Shown: positions 33,794-43,824 of the stretch, piece after piece
How positions within the stretch are numbered: position 1 is the first letter of the stretch
How the letters are laid out: every line of letters starts with the position of its first letter
Source of the DNA: Xanthobacter agilis
GTDB taxonomy: Bacteria > Pseudomonadota > Alphaproteobacteria > Rhizobiales > Xanthobacteraceae
DNA: 64,000 nucleotides
Assembly (NCBI RefSeq): GCF_021730435.1
Contig: NZ_JABWGX010000001.1
Coordinates: 62,001 to 126,000, forward strand
Direction: 5' to 3'
Made by a program: the position numbers and the translations under genes
Notes under the pieces: generated by a model
What the model saw: the letters and a program-made list of their open reading frames with translations, nothing else
The model's database searches: none
Told to the model about the DNA's origin: nothing

Positions 33794-34952
33794 AGCCGAG
33801 CACTTCCGAGCTGAGCTTCAGGCGCTCCACCGCATTGGTCACGGCGGACAGGGTGGGGGCATCCCCCGGCACCGAGATGACGATGACGCCGAAGGGGCGG
33901 CCGGCGATCTCGTCGACCTGCGCCTGGATGATGTTGATGTCGACGGACAAGAGGCGCGCGACCCGCGACAGCACCGGATCGGTGGCATGGCCGCCGGTGA
34001 AGACAATGCGGATGAGGGCGTCGCGGCCGGGGCCGGGCTCGGCCTTCAGGCGGTCCGCCACATAGGGCGGCAGGTTGGCGCCGGTGAGGGCGGACAGGAA
34101 GGAACGGGTGGTCGCGTGCCGCGGATGGGCGAAGACCTCGTAGGTGGAGCCCTCTTCCACGATGCGCCCGCCGTCGATGACCGCAACCTTGTCCGCCACC
34201 GCCTTGATGACCGCCATTTCATGGGTGATGAGCAGCACCGTGAGCTTCAGCTCGGCATTCACTTTCCGCAGCAGGGCCAGGATCTGGTTGGTGGTCTCCG
34301 GGTCGAGGGCGGAGGTCGCTTCGTCCGAGAGCAGAACCCGTGGCTGGGTGGCCAGGGCGCGGGCGATGCCCACGCGCTGCTTCTGCCCGCCGGAAAGTTC
34401 GGCCGGATAGCGGTCGCGCTTGTCGGCGAGGCCGACCAGCTCCAGCAGCGGCTCTACGCGGGACTTGATCTCACGCTGCGGCAGTCCGGCGATCTCCAGC
34501 GGCAGCGCCACGTTGGCGTAAGCGGTGCGGCGGGCAAGCAGGTTGAAGTGCTGGAAGATCATGCCAATGGCGCGGCGCTGCCCGCGCAGCGCCTGTTCCG
34601 ACAGCGCGCCGATGTCCACGCCGTCCACCACCACGCGGCCGGCGGTCGGCTGCTCCAGCCCGTTGACCAGGCGGATGAGGGTGGACTTGCCGGCGCCGGA
34701 ACGGCCGATGACGCCGACGATGGCGCCTTCCGGCACCGCAAGGGAGATGTCGGACAGGGCCGTCACCGGATTTTGCCCGTGGCGGCCGGAATAGGTCTTC
34801 TCGACCTTTTCGAACAGGATGGCCGACGCGGCTTCAAGGCGGCGCGGCGTGGTTTCGACCGAAACAGGGGCGTTCACGGGAGGCTCCGTGGTGGCGCCTG
34901 GGGTGCGTTCGTCAGATCGAATGCTCGGGCCGGTGGAACGGGGGTTCGACAT
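33786..34952 (-). CDS. metN: Methionine ABC transporter ATP-binding protein MetN
   Basis: MetN drives methionine import. The 388-residue protein contains an ABC domain with Walker [10 protein letters not shown]-loop FQHFNLL, signature LSGGQKQR and Walker [13 protein letters not shown]. It ends in the C-terminal NIL regulatory domain ([20 protein letters not shown]), which senses methionine to inhibit transport. An unusual 45-residue Pro/Ser/Thr-rich N-terminal extension precedes the ABC domain; the start could be further inside. A good promoter lies 150 bp upstream. Confidence 0.95.
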   Translation of the reverse strand: MSNPRSTGPSIRSDERTPGATTEPPVNAPVSVETTPRRLEAASAILFEKVEKTYSGRHGQNPVTALSDISLAVPEGAIVGVIGRSGAGKSTLIRLVNGLEQPTAGRVVVDGVDIGALSEQALRGQRRAIGMIFQHFNLLARRTAYANVALPLEIAGLPQREIKSRVEPLLELVGLADKRDRYPAELSGGQKQRVGIARALATQPRVLLSDEATSALDPETTNQILALLRKVNAELKLTVLLITHEMAVIKAVADKVAVIDGGRIVEEGSTYEVFAHPRHATTRSFLSALTGANLPPYVADRLKAEPGPGRDALIRIVFTGGHATDPVLSRVARLLSVDINIIQAQVDEIAGRPFGVIVISVPGDAPTLSAVTNAVERLKLSSEVLGYV

Positions 34953-35102
34953 GACGCGTGACCACAGGGCTGGAAATGAAAATCCGCCGGCACGCACGCG
35001 GGACAAGGCTCAGGTCTCGCTTTGCGGCAGGCTGCCAGATCACAGGGAAGAGCGACACATCGACATGATTGGCCCGTGCGTTCTGGGGCGGAATAGAACA
35101 CA

Positions 35103-35131
35103 AGTATCGTTCTCTTTACCGAACGGGTCAA
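35103..35131 (-). promoter_or_regulatory. Sigma-70-like promoter of metNIQ
   Basis: On the minus strand TTGACC (35126-35131) and GATACT (35103-35108) are separated by exactly 17 bp. The start site would be near 35096, leaving a leader of about 145 bases before metN in which I see no recognised riboswitch. Confidence 0.6.
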
Positions 35132-35201
35132 GATCTGCGTTAAATTATTTAATCCCGTGCATTTTTCGTTTAATTGGACGACGCGGTGTCGGAGCCTCCG
35201 C

Positions 35202-36179
35202 TCAGCGGCACTCCACCGTGACATGCGCCAGCTCGTGGATGGGGGCAAGGCGCTGGCGGATGGTCTCGGCGTTGATGCCAGGGCCGCGGACGCTGACGAT
35301 GGCGGCGCGGGCCTGCGGGCCGATCCGCCAGACGTGGAGGTCGCGGATTTCCGTGCCGCCGGCGCTGGCCAGGGCCTCCCGCACCTCCTCGGCCACATGG
35401 CCGTCGCTGGAGTCGAGCAGGACTGCCGCGGTGTCGCGCATCAGTGTCCACGACCAGCGACCGATGACGAGGCCGCCGACGATGCCCATCAGCGGATCGC
35501 ACCACACCCACCCGAGATAACGCCCCGCCACCAGGGCGACGATGGCCAGGACCGAGGTCAGCGCATCGGCCAGCACATGGAAATAAGCCGACCGCAGGTT
35601 GTTGTCGTCGTGCCGGGCGCCATGATGATCGTCACCGGGGTGGTCGTCATGATGATGGTCGCCATGGTGGTGCCCGTGATGGGGGTGGCCGTGATGGGGG
35701 CCGTGGCCACCGCTCAGGAGCAGCGCGCTGACGAGGTTGACGCCGAGCCCGACCACCGCCACCGCGATGGCTTCGCCGAACGCCACCTGCACCGGCTCCA
35801 GCAGGCGCGCGACCGATTCTACCGCGATTCCCAGCGCCACCAGCCCCAGCACCAGGGCCGAGGCGAAGCCGGCAAGGTCGCCCACCTTGCCTGTGCCGAA
35901 GGAAAAGCGGGGATCGGCGGCATGGCGCCGCGCATAGATGTACGCGATGGCGGCGACGCCCAGGGCGCCGGCATGGGTCGCCATGTGGAAGCCGTCGGCA
36001 AGCAGGGCCATGGAGCCGGTGATGGAGCCGGCGATGATCTCCGCCACCATCATCACGGCGGTCAGGATCACCACCCACAAGGTCCGCCGGGTGTTCTCCT
36101 CGTGATGCGCGCCGAGAAAGACGTGGCCGTGGAGCGCGTCCGGCCGGTCGGCGGGGGCTGCTTGGTCGAGGTGTGACAT
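35202..36179 (-). CDS. dmeF: Cation diffusion facilitator, DmeF-like (Co/Ni efflux)
   Basis: This is a CDF antiporter that exports divalent metal from the cytoplasm. Six membrane helices are visible, with the metal-site motifs LLADGFHMATHAGAL (helix 2) and YFHVLADALTSVLAIVALV (helix 5). A long His-rich loop (HGPHHGHPHHGHHHGDHHH near residue 165) and a C-terminal cytoplasmic domain are also visible. The His-rich N-terminus (HGHVFLGAHHEENTRRT) is typical of DmeF. It follows its own RcnR/FrmR-type repressor by 35 bp, as in dmeRF operons that respond to nickel and cobalt. The start is MSHLDQAAPA. Confidence 0.9.
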   Translation of the reverse strand: MSHLDQAAPADRPDALHGHVFLGAHHEENTRRTLWVVILTAVMMVAEIIAGSITGSMALLADGFHMATHAGALGVAAIAYIYARRHAADPRFSFGTGKVGDLAGFASALVLGLVALGIAVESVARLLEPVQVAFGEAIAVAVVGLGVNLVSALLLSGGHGPHHGHPHHGHHHGDHHHDDHPGDDHHGARHDDNNLRSAYFHVLADALTSVLAIVALVAGRYLGWVWCDPLMGIVGGLVIGRWSWTLMRDTAAVLLDSSDGHVAEEVREALASAGGTEIRDLHVWRIGPQARAAIVSVRGPGINAETIRQRLAPIHELAHVTVECR

Positions 36180-36214
36180 GGTGTGTTCTTCCGGTCGGAT
36201 GGGGCGGGGACCTG

Positions 36215-36496
36215 CTATTTCGCGTAACGGCGCAGCACCGTGGCGAGCTCCTCGGCGCCGCGGCTGCGCTCCTCGTCGGAAAGGCCGGGGCGGGCCACGT
36301 GGTCCTTGAGGTGCGCCTCGAAAATCTCGTCCATGAGCCCGTTCACGGCACCGCGCACGCCGGCCACCTGATGCAGCACGTCGGCGCATTCCGAGCCGGA
36401 GGATAAAGCGCGCTCGATGGCCTCGATCTGGCCGGCGATGCGCTTCACGCGCATCAGCAGGGCCGCGTTGTGCTTGGGGTCGCGGGTATGTGCCAT
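36215..36496 (-). CDS. dmeR: Metal-sensing repressor, RcnR/FrmR family (DmeR-like)
   Basis: The 93-residue all-helical protein (MAHTRDPKHNAALLMRVKRI, AGQIEAIERALSSGSECADV, LHQVAGVRGAVNGLMDEIFE, HLKDHVA) belongs to the CsoR/RcnR/FrmR class. His3 near the N-terminus, the ECADVLHQ cysteine and the EAHLKDH histidine are the positions used for metal in RcnR. It represses the downstream dmeF-like gene, and metal binding would release it. A G-tract operator lies just upstream of its start codon. Confidence 0.9.
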   Translation of the reverse strand: MAHTRDPKHNAALLMRVKRIAGQIEAIERALSSGSECADVLHQVAGVRGAVNGLMDEIFEAHLKDHVARPGLSDEERSRGAEELATVLRRYAK

Positions 36497-36499
36497 GGG

Positions 36500-36520
36500 A
36501 TAGGGGGGTATACTATATGG
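36500..36520. promoter_or_regulatory. G-tract operator for the RcnR-type repressor
   Basis: ATAGGGGGGTATACTAT stands a few bases before the dmeR start. RcnR sites have the form TACT-G6-N-AGTA, and the G6 tract flanked by TA and ATACTAT here is close to that. The ATACTAT part may also be the -10 box, so binding would block initiation. Confidence 0.6.
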
Positions 36521-36598
36521 CGCCTGCTGGCAAGGTGACGGTCTGGCTGCGCCTCGTGGGTGCCGCGGCGGCGCCCGATGGGGGTGTTGCCGCCTCAC

Positions 36599-36668
36599 CA
36601 TATGGCAATGTATTGACATTAAATCACGGTGGCGATAGCTTCCGAAATATAGCAACTAATTGCCATAT
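36599..36668 (+). promoter_or_regulatory. aliB promoter flanked by a long inverted repeat
   Basis: TTGACA (36613-36618), a 17-bp spacer and TAGCTT (36636-36641) form a plausible promoter. ATATGGCAAT (36600-36609) and ATTGCCATAT (36659-36668) are a perfect 10-bp inverted repeat on either side of it, 49 bp apart. This suggests a regulator that binds both arms and loops or covers the promoter. The regulator is not identified; BadR is a candidate, although its own operator looks different. Confidence 0.5.
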
Positions 36669-36718
36669 AAGCGGCCCACCCACGGGGCAGGGCGGCGACG
36701 AGGAGAGGTCCAGGGAGC

Positions 36719-37894
36719 ATGACGCAGCCGCAATCCGCATCGCCGGAAGACTTCGGTTTGACCCCCGACCAGGCGAGCTTTCGTGAGACCACCCGCCGCT
36801 TCGCGGCAGATGTGCTTGCGCCCGGCTACAAGGCGCGCGAGGTGAGCGCCAGCGTGCCGGTGGAGCTGCGCCGGCAGATGGGCGAGCTCGGCCTGATCGG
36901 GGTGGAGTTCCCGGCGGAATACGGCGGTCTTGGTGCCGATCATGTGACGGCGGGGGTGGTGCTGGAGGCCATTTCCGAGGGCGACTTCAACGTCGGCTAC
37001 ATTCAGCTCCTGTCGTCCCTGTGCGGGGCCATCGTCGCCCGTCACGCGGCGCCCGAGATCGCCGCCGCCGTGCTGCCGAAGGTGGTGGCGGGGGAGGCCC
37101 TGATCGCCCTGGCCCTCACCGAGCCGCAGGGGGGCTCGGACGCGGCCTCGCTCGCGCTGAAGGCGGTGCGGGACGGCGACGATTATGTGCTGGAGGGCGA
37201 GAAAACCTCCATCTCCATGGCCGACCAGGCCGATCTTGCGGTGGTGTTCGCCCGCACCGGCACGCCGGCGGAGCGGGCCCATGGCGTTTCCGCTTTCCTG
37301 GTGGACATGAGCTTGCCGGGCATCACCCGCACCCGCTTCAACGACCTCGGCGAGCATGCCATCGGCCGCGGCTCCATCTTTTTCGACCGGGTGCGGGTGC
37401 CGGCCTCCCATCGCCTGGGCGCGGAAGGCTCGGGTTTCGTGCAGGTGATGCAGGGCTTCGACTTCTCCCGCGCCCTGATCGGCCTGCAATGCCTGGCGGT
37501 GGCGCGCATCTCGCTGGCCGAGACCTGGGCCTATGTGAGCGGGCGCAAGGCGTTCGGGAAGCCGCTCTCGGACAACCAGGGCGTCACCTTCCCGCTGGCG
37601 GAGGCGGAGACCATGGTGGAGGCGGCGCGGCTGCTCTGCTACCGCACCCTCGCGGCCAAGGATGCCGGCGTGCCCCACACCAAGGAGGCCGCCATGTGCA
37701 AATGGTGGGCGCCCAAGCTCGCCTTCGAGGTGGTGCAGACCTGTCTGCTCCTGCACGGCCACGCCGGCTATTCCACCGAACTGCCGTTCGAGCAGCGCCT
37801 GCGCGACGTGTTCGGCCTCCAGATCGGCGACGGCACCGCCCAGATCATGAAGCTCATCATCGCCCGCGAGGCTTTGAAGGCCACCCCCCGCTGA
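36719..37894 (+). CDS. aliB: Cyclohexanecarboxyl-CoA dehydrogenase (AliB-type)
   Basis: The 391-residue acyl-CoA dehydrogenase would convert cyclohexanecarboxyl-CoA to cyclohex-1-ene-1-carboxyl-CoA, passing electrons to ETF. It has the usual three-domain layout, with ALTEPQGGSDAASLALKAVR (FAD region), KTSISMADQADLAVVFARTG and the C-terminal GDGTAQIMKLIIAREAL. The residue where most acyl-CoA dehydrogenases place the catalytic Glu appears to be Asp371 (IGDGT). Substrate is inferred from its place ahead of aliA and badI. The start follows a purine-rich ribosome binding site. Confidence 0.88.
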   Translation: MTQPQSASPEDFGLTPDQASFRETTRRFAADVLAPGYKAREVSASVPVELRRQMGELGLIGVEFPAEYGGLGADHVTAGVVLEAISEGDFNVGYIQLLSSLCGAIVARHAAPEIAAAVLPKVVAGEALIALALTEPQGGSDAASLALKAVRDGDDYVLEGEKTSISMADQADLAVVFARTGTPAERAHGVSAFLVDMSLPGITRTRFNDLGEHAIGRGSIFFDRVRVPASHRLGAEGSGFVQVMQGFDFSRALIGLQCLAVARISLAETWAYVSGRKAFGKPLSDNQGVTFPLAEAETMVEAARLLCYRTLAAKDAGVPHTKEAAMCKWWAPKLAFEVVQTCLLLHGHAGYSTELPFEQRLRDVFGLQIGDGTAQIMKLIIAREALKATPR

Positions 37895-37955
37895 CCAACA
37901 GACGGCCACGCCAAAGGGGCCGCACCGGAGGATCCGTTCCCGTGAGGACTTCATC

Positions 37956-39584
<1,629 letters not shown>

Positions 39585-39612
39585 CTTGAGCGTACCGCAA
39601 GGGAGAAACGCC

Positions 39613-40410
39613 GTGACTTACGAGGATATCATTTACGAGGTGCGCCCGGCCGGCGTCGCCCGCATTACCATCAATCGGGTAGACAAGTACAATGCGTTCC
39701 GTGGTCAGACCGTGGAGGAGCTCATCCACGCCTTCCAGACCGCCGGCTGGGATCGGACCATCGGCGTGATCGTGCTGACCGGCGCCGGCGACAAGGCCTT
39801 CTGCACCGGCGGCGACCAGAGTGCCCACGATGGCCAGTACGACGGGCGCGGCACCATCGGCCTGCCCATCGACGAATTGCAGAGCCTCATCCGCGATGTG
39901 CCCAAGCCCGTGATCGCGCGGGTGAACGGCTTCGCCATCGGCGGCGGCAATGTGCTCGCCACCATCTGCGATCTCACCATCGCCTCGGACAAGGCGCAGC
40001 TGGGCCAGGTGGGGCCCAAGGTGGGATCGGTCGATCCCGGCTTCGGCACCGCCTATCTCGCCCGCATCGTCGGCGAGAAGAAGGCGCGGGAGATCTGGTA
40101 TCTGTGCAAGCGCTACACCGCCCAGGAGGCGCTGGCCATGGGGCTCGTGAACGCGGTGGTGCCCCATGAGGAGCTGGACGCCGAGGTGGATCGCTGGTGC
40201 GCCGAGCTGCTGGAGCGCAGCCCCACCGCCATTGCCCTCGCCAAGCGGTCCTTCAATGCCGATACCGAGAGCATCCGGGGCATCTCCTCCCTCGGGATGG
40301 CGGCGCTCAGCCTCTATTACGACACCGACGAATCCAAGGAAGGCGGGGTCGCCTTCCGCGAGAAGCGCAAGCCCGACTTCCGCCGGCACACCCTGAAGCC
40401 GAAAGGCTGA
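39613..40410 (+). CDS. badI: 2-ketocyclohexanecarboxyl-CoA hydrolase BadI
   Basis: BadI opens the alicyclic ring of 2-ketocyclohexanecarboxyl-CoA to give pimeloyl-CoA. The crotonase-fold protein carries the BadI-specific stretches NAFRGQTVEELIHAFQTAGW, FCTGGDQSAHDGQYDGRGTI, GQVGPKVGSVDPGFGTAYL and YYDTDESKEGG. The GTG at 39613 has a strong AGGGAG ribosome binding site and aligns with the normal BadI start. An in-frame ATG 39 bases upstream lacks one and overlaps aliA. The 265-residue length is normal. Confidence 0.94.
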   Translation: MTYEDIIYEVRPAGVARITINRVDKYNAFRGQTVEELIHAFQTAGWDRTIGVIVLTGAGDKAFCTGGDQSAHDGQYDGRGTIGLPIDELQSLIRDVPKPVIARVNGFAIGGGNVLATICDLTIASDKAQLGQVGPKVGSVDPGFGTAYLARIVGEKKAREIWYLCKRYTAQEALAMGLVNAVVPHEELDAEVDRWCAELLERSPTAIALAKRSFNADTESIRGISSLGMAALSLYYDTDESKEGGVAFREKRKPDFRRHTLKPKG

Positions 40411-40486
40411 GCGTCAGCCTCAGACCGCGAGGCCGAACGGCTGAAGCGGTCGGGACCGGGCGGCGGAGACGGGGAGCGCCGCCCGG

Positions 40487-40990
40487 TCACACCACGTTGA
40501 GCCCGCCTTTCAGCCGGTCGAGCAATTGCACCAGCACCACTTGTTCGGCTTCGGTCAGGGGGGAAAGGGCCTGGTTGTAAAAGGCCTCGATGGGGCCGCG
40601 CATGGCCTGCCAGGTGCGGTTGCCGTCCTCGGTCAGGCGGATGAGGCGGCTGCGGCCATCCTCTGGGTCCTTCACCCGCTCCACCCAGGCCCGCGCCTCC
40701 AGCCGGTCCAGCACGGCGGTGAGGTTTTGCCGGCTGAGCAGAAGGAACTCGATCAGGTCCTTCACGCTCATGCCCTTGGTCGCCACCAGCGGCCGCGCCA
40801 GGGCGCCCAGCACCGCCCATTGCTGGGTTGTGGCGCCGAAGTCGCCCATGTGGCGGGTGCCGTTCTTATGCAGGAGGTTCGAGCATTGATAGAGGCGAAA
40901 GAACAGGCGGTTCGCCACCTCGAACCAATCGGCCTCGGCGGCCGGCTCGCGGCGGGGCGAGGCGTCGGACGGTGCTGCGGGTGGGCTCAT
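40487..40990 (-). CDS. badR: MarR-family regulator BadR
   Basis: The 167-residue protein has a MarR winged helix (TTQQWAVLGALARPLVATKG, SVKDLIEFLLLSRQNLTAVL, DRLEARAWVERVKDPEDGRS). It stands between badI and badH and is divergent from badH, the place of BadR in alicyclic acid degradation. It should control the ali/bad genes and respond to a CoA-linked intermediate. A 20-bp palindrome between badR and badH is the likely operator for both. The ligand is inferred from the family. Confidence 0.9.
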   Translation of the reverse strand: MSPPAAPSDASPRREPAAEADWFEVANRLFFRLYQCSNLLHKNGTRHMGDFGATTQQWAVLGALARPLVATKGMSVKDLIEFLLLSRQNLTAVLDRLEARAWVERVKDPEDGRSRLIRLTEDGNRTWQAMRGPIEAFYNQALSPLTEAEQVVLVQLLDRLKGGLNVV

Positions 40991-41061
40991 GGCTTCATCG
41001 GTCTCCTGCCGGGCGGCTGCGCCCGGCTCCCTCGACGGGAGGTGTCGTGTCTCCCGAAATA

Positions 41062-41081
41062 TATATCAATATATTGATATA
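41062..41081. promoter_or_regulatory. 20-bp palindromic operator between badR and badH
   Basis: TATATCAATA followed by its exact complement TATTGATATA forms a perfect 20-bp palindrome, 71 bp upstream of badR and 75 bp upstream of badH. AT-rich palindromes of this size are standard MarR sites, and this one could control both divergent genes. Confidence 0.7.
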
Positions 41082-41155
41082 AGCAACGGGGTGGACGTGC
41101 TGATGGCCGCCATTCCGGACCTTCCCTCCACTTCAGAAGCGAGCGAGACTTCATC

Positions 41156-41923
41156 GTGAACGACTTCAATGGCAAGACCATCATCATCACCGGCGGCGGC
41201 GGCGGCATCGGCGGCGCCACGGCGCGGCGCTTCGCGGCCCTGGGCGGCAAGGTCGCCGTGTTCGACCGCGATCTTGCCGCGGCCGAGCGGACCGTCGCCG
41301 AGATTGCCGCCGCCGGTGGCACCGCGCGCGCGTATGCCTGTGATATCACCGATCGGCCGGCGGTCGAGGCGGCGGTGGCGGGCGTAGAGGCCGATCTCGG
41401 CCCGATCGACGTGCTGGTGAACAACGCCGGCTGGGACGTGTTCAAGCCGTTCCTGAAGACCGATCCCGAGGATTGGCGGCGCCTCATCGAAATCAACCTC
41501 GTGGGCGCCCTGCACATGCACCATGTGGTGCTGCCGCTGATGGTGGCGCGCAAGGCGGGGCGGGTGGTGAACATCGCGTCCGACGCCGCGCGCGTGGGCT
41601 CGAGCGGCGAGGCGGTCTATGCCGCCTGCAAGGGCGGGCTGGTGGCCCTGTCCAAGACCTTGGCCCGCGAGCACGCCCGCGACGGCATCACCTTCAACGT
41701 GGTGTGTCCCGGCCCCACCCAGACCGCCCTGTTCGAGGATTACAAGAAGGGCGCGGGCAACGCGGAGAAACTGACCGAGGCGTTCCGCCGGTCCATTCCC
41801 CTCGGCCGCATTGGCGAACCCGAGGATCTGCCGGGCGCCATCACCTTCTTTGCCTCAGACGCTGCGGCCTATGTGACGGGGCAGGTGCTCTCCGTTTCCG
41901 GTGGTCTCAGCATGGTGGGCTGA
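41156..41923 (+). CDS. badH: 2-hydroxycyclohexanecarboxyl-CoA dehydrogenase BadH
   Basis: BadH is a short-chain dehydrogenase that oxidises 2-hydroxycyclohexanecarboxyl-CoA to the 2-keto form, the BadI substrate, with NAD. The 255-residue protein shows the cofactor motif TGGGGGIGGATARRFA, the NNAGWDVFKPF segment, and a YAACK catalytic pair preceded by a serine region (IASDAARVGSSGEAV). It starts at GTG. Unlike the compact order in some relatives, badH is separated from badI by badR on the other strand. Confidence 0.93.
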   Translation: MNDFNGKTIIITGGGGGIGGATARRFAALGGKVAVFDRDLAAAERTVAEIAAAGGTARAYACDITDRPAVEAAVAGVEADLGPIDVLVNNAGWDVFKPFLKTDPEDWRRLIEINLVGALHMHHVVLPLMVARKAGRVVNIASDAARVGSSGEAVYAACKGGLVALSKTLAREHARDGITFNVVCPGPTQTALFEDYKKGAGNAEKLTEAFRRSIPLGRIGEPEDLPGAITFFASDAAAYVTGQVLSVSGGLSMVG

Positions 41924-41939
41924 GGCGAGAGCTGGCGCC

Positions 41940-41999
41940 GGGGCCATGAGCGGGGCCATGAGCGGGGCCATGAGCGGGGCCATGGGCGGGGCCATGGGC
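41940..41999. repeat. Five-unit 12-bp tandem repeat
   Basis: GGGGCCATGAGC occurs three times in succession, followed by two copies of GGGGCCATGGGC. The array starts 17 bp after the badH stop. No gene is supported from here to 42229. Confidence 0.95.
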
Positions 42000-42229
42000 G
42001 GCTTCGCGCGCCTCTCGAAGCGGGGTGATGTGTCGCCCCGTCCTCGCATGTCGTCCTTGGGCCGGCGGCGCGGCGTTTGCTGGAGACGCGCTCAAAGCGC
42101 CACCGTGGCGGGTCCGCTTCCAGGCGAACCGGCCGGGTGGAGCGCGCGGAATCGCTGGCCGGGCGGGCTGGGCGATTCCTTCTTCGGCCGCGCCCCGGCC
42201 TCTTTTTCAGCGGCGCGAATCGGCGGCCA

Positions 42230-42484
42230 TCACGATTGGGAACTGTCCGGTGTATCGGCCTGGGGCCGGCGGGGCGGCGCCCACGGCGCGGCCGTGCCGC
42301 CGAGGAGCGGATCCGGTGGCGCGGCATGGAAGACCACGCGCACGCCGTGGCCCGGCACGTCCCGGATGATCCAGGCGCCGCCGTCGGCCTGCATGATTCT
42401 CAGCTCGTCCTGGGTCTCGGTCGCCACCTGGCCCCATTGCAGGTCGAACTTGTAACCGCGCCAGTGCACTTGAAATCCAGACAT
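42230..42484 (-). CDS. Small hypothetical protein
   Basis: The 84-residue product (MSGFQVHWRGYKFDLQWGQV, TETQDELRIMQADGGAWIIR) starts well and looks like a short beta-rich domain, but its last 30 residues are Pro-rich and low in complexity. It matches no family that I know. It is isolated between badH and the sugar-transfer operon. It may be real; the C-terminus could be read-through. Confidence 0.45.
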   Translation of the reverse strand: MSGFQVHWRGYKFDLQWGQVATETQDELRIMQADGGAWIIRDVPGHGVRVVFHAAPPDPLLGGTAAPWAPPRRPQADTPDSSQS

Positions 42485-42748
42485 CGCCCGGCCTGCCCAT
42501 CCCTGATGCGTTCAGGACAGACCTACACCAGGATGCATCCGTTCCCAAATCCGCGCGCCAGGGGCACCTTAGAAGCGGTGTCGAGGTCGGGGAGATAAGG
42601 ACGCCGATCGCGCGGTGCATCCGCCGGCGCCTGGATCTTCCGGGGACGCGCCGCCCTTGAAAGGGGACGCTATCTCAGCTCTCCGGAGGCAGACGGCCGG
42701 GGGAGCGCCCGCCGATTTTCGCCGTGTCGCGCCCCCATCGGCGCGCTG

Positions 42749-43078
42749 TCAGGTCACCGCGCGGTTGGTGCGGCGTTCGCGCAAGGCAAACTGAAGATTG
42801 CGGATGTAGATGAAGGTGGAAAGGGCCTGTCCGGCGATGAACACTGGATCGCGCCGGTAGATGGCATAGACCAGCAGCAGAGTGCCGCCGCCCAGGGAGA
42901 AGGTCCAGAAGGCGAACGGGATGACCGAGCGCTGGGCCTTCTCCGAGGCGATCCATTGCACCACGAAGCGCATGGTGAACATGAATTGCGCCACGAGACC
43001 CAGCACCGTCCACCAGTCGAACTGGTCGATGAAGACCTCGTGGAGATACTGGCCGATCTCGCCAAGATAATAGAGCAT
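42749..43078 (-). CDS. Lipid A biosynthesis N-terminal domain protein
   Basis: The 109-residue membrane protein (MLYYLGEIGQYLHEVFIDQF, VGLVAQ-like FTMRFVVQWIASEKAQRSVI, GGGTLLLVYAIYRRDPVFIA, FIYIRNLQFAL) matches the LAB_N domain, three helices found at the N-terminus of some LpxB proteins or as a separate gene next to sugar transferases. It is probably a membrane partner or flippase subunit in lipid A or undecaprenyl-phosphate sugar modification. It overlaps the stop of the glycosyltransferase gene upstream by 4 bp and ends the operon. Confidence 0.88.
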   Translation of the reverse strand: MLYYLGEIGQYLHEVFIDQFDWWTVLGLVAQFMFTMRFVVQWIASEKAQRSVIPFAFWTFSLGGGTLLLVYAIYRRDPVFIAGQALSTFIYIRNLQFALRERRTNRAVT

Positions 43079-43824
43079 CAGCCGCGCTCCACCACCTGGG
43101 GCACCCGGCGCCGCTTGACCAGCCACCACACGCCGAGCAGATCGGCGATGCCCACCCACAGGCGGTTCCAGAAGCCATATTTCGACACGCCGTGCCAGCG
43201 CTCGCGATCCACCACCTTCACGGTGAGGATCTCGTAGCCCTCGCGCTTCACCAGGGCCGACATGAAGCGGTGGAGGCCATCGAACAGCGGCAGCCGCAGG
43301 TGCAGCTCGCGGCGCACCACCTTCAGGCCGCAACCGGTATCCCGGTTGCCGTCATTGAGGAGGCTTCGTCGCACCCCATTGGCAAGCCGCGACTGGAAGC
43401 GCTTGAAATTGGTGTCCTTGCGGCCCTGCCGCTCGCCCTGCACCATGCCCACCTTCGCGCCGCCGGCGTCGATCACGCGCACCATCTCGGGCAGGTAGGC
43501 GGGGTTGTTCTGGCCATCGCCATCGAGCAGCAGCAGCAGCTCGCCACGGGCGGCGCGGGCGCCGGTGTCCACGCCGGCGGATTTTCCGCAGGACGTGGCG
43601 TGGACCAGAATGCGCAGATAGGGCCGCGTGGCTGCCGCCTTGCGCAGTTCCGCGAGGGTGGCGTCGGAGGAACCGTCGTCCACGAAGATCAATTCGAACG
43701 GCTCGAAGGTGAGGGCCGCGTCGATCTCCGCGATCAGCGGTGCGATATTCTCCGCCTCGTCGCGAACGGCGATAACCACCGAGAGGCGGGGAGCGGGGGC
43801 GATTGGTGCATCAGCAGAGGTCAC
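43078..43824 (-). CDS. Glycosyltransferase family 2, polyprenyl-phosphate type
   Basis: The 248-residue enzyme resembles DPM1/ArnC-like transferases that charge a polyprenyl phosphate with a sugar. Visible motifs are VVIAVRDEAENIAPLIAEID, LIFVDDGSSDATLAELR, LLLLDGDGQNNPAYLP (DxD region) and NDGNRDTGCGLKVVRRELHL, then LPLFDGLHRFMSALVKREG. No C-terminal membrane helices are evident, but WVGIADLLGVWWLVKRRR at the end is amphipathic. It lies in the same operon as an ArnT-like enzyme that could use the product. The sugar is unknown. Confidence 0.9.
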   Translation of the reverse strand: MTSADAPIAPAPRLSVVIAVRDEAENIAPLIAEIDAALTFEPFELIFVDDGSSDATLAELRKAAATRPYLRILVHATSCGKSAGVDTGARAARGELLLLLDGDGQNNPAYLPEMVRVIDAGGAKVGMVQGERQGRKDTNFKRFQSRLANGVRRSLLNDGNRDTGCGLKVVRRELHLRLPLFDGLHRFMSALVKREGYEILTVKVVDRERWHGVSKYGFWNRLWVGIADLLGVWWLVKRRRVPQVVERG

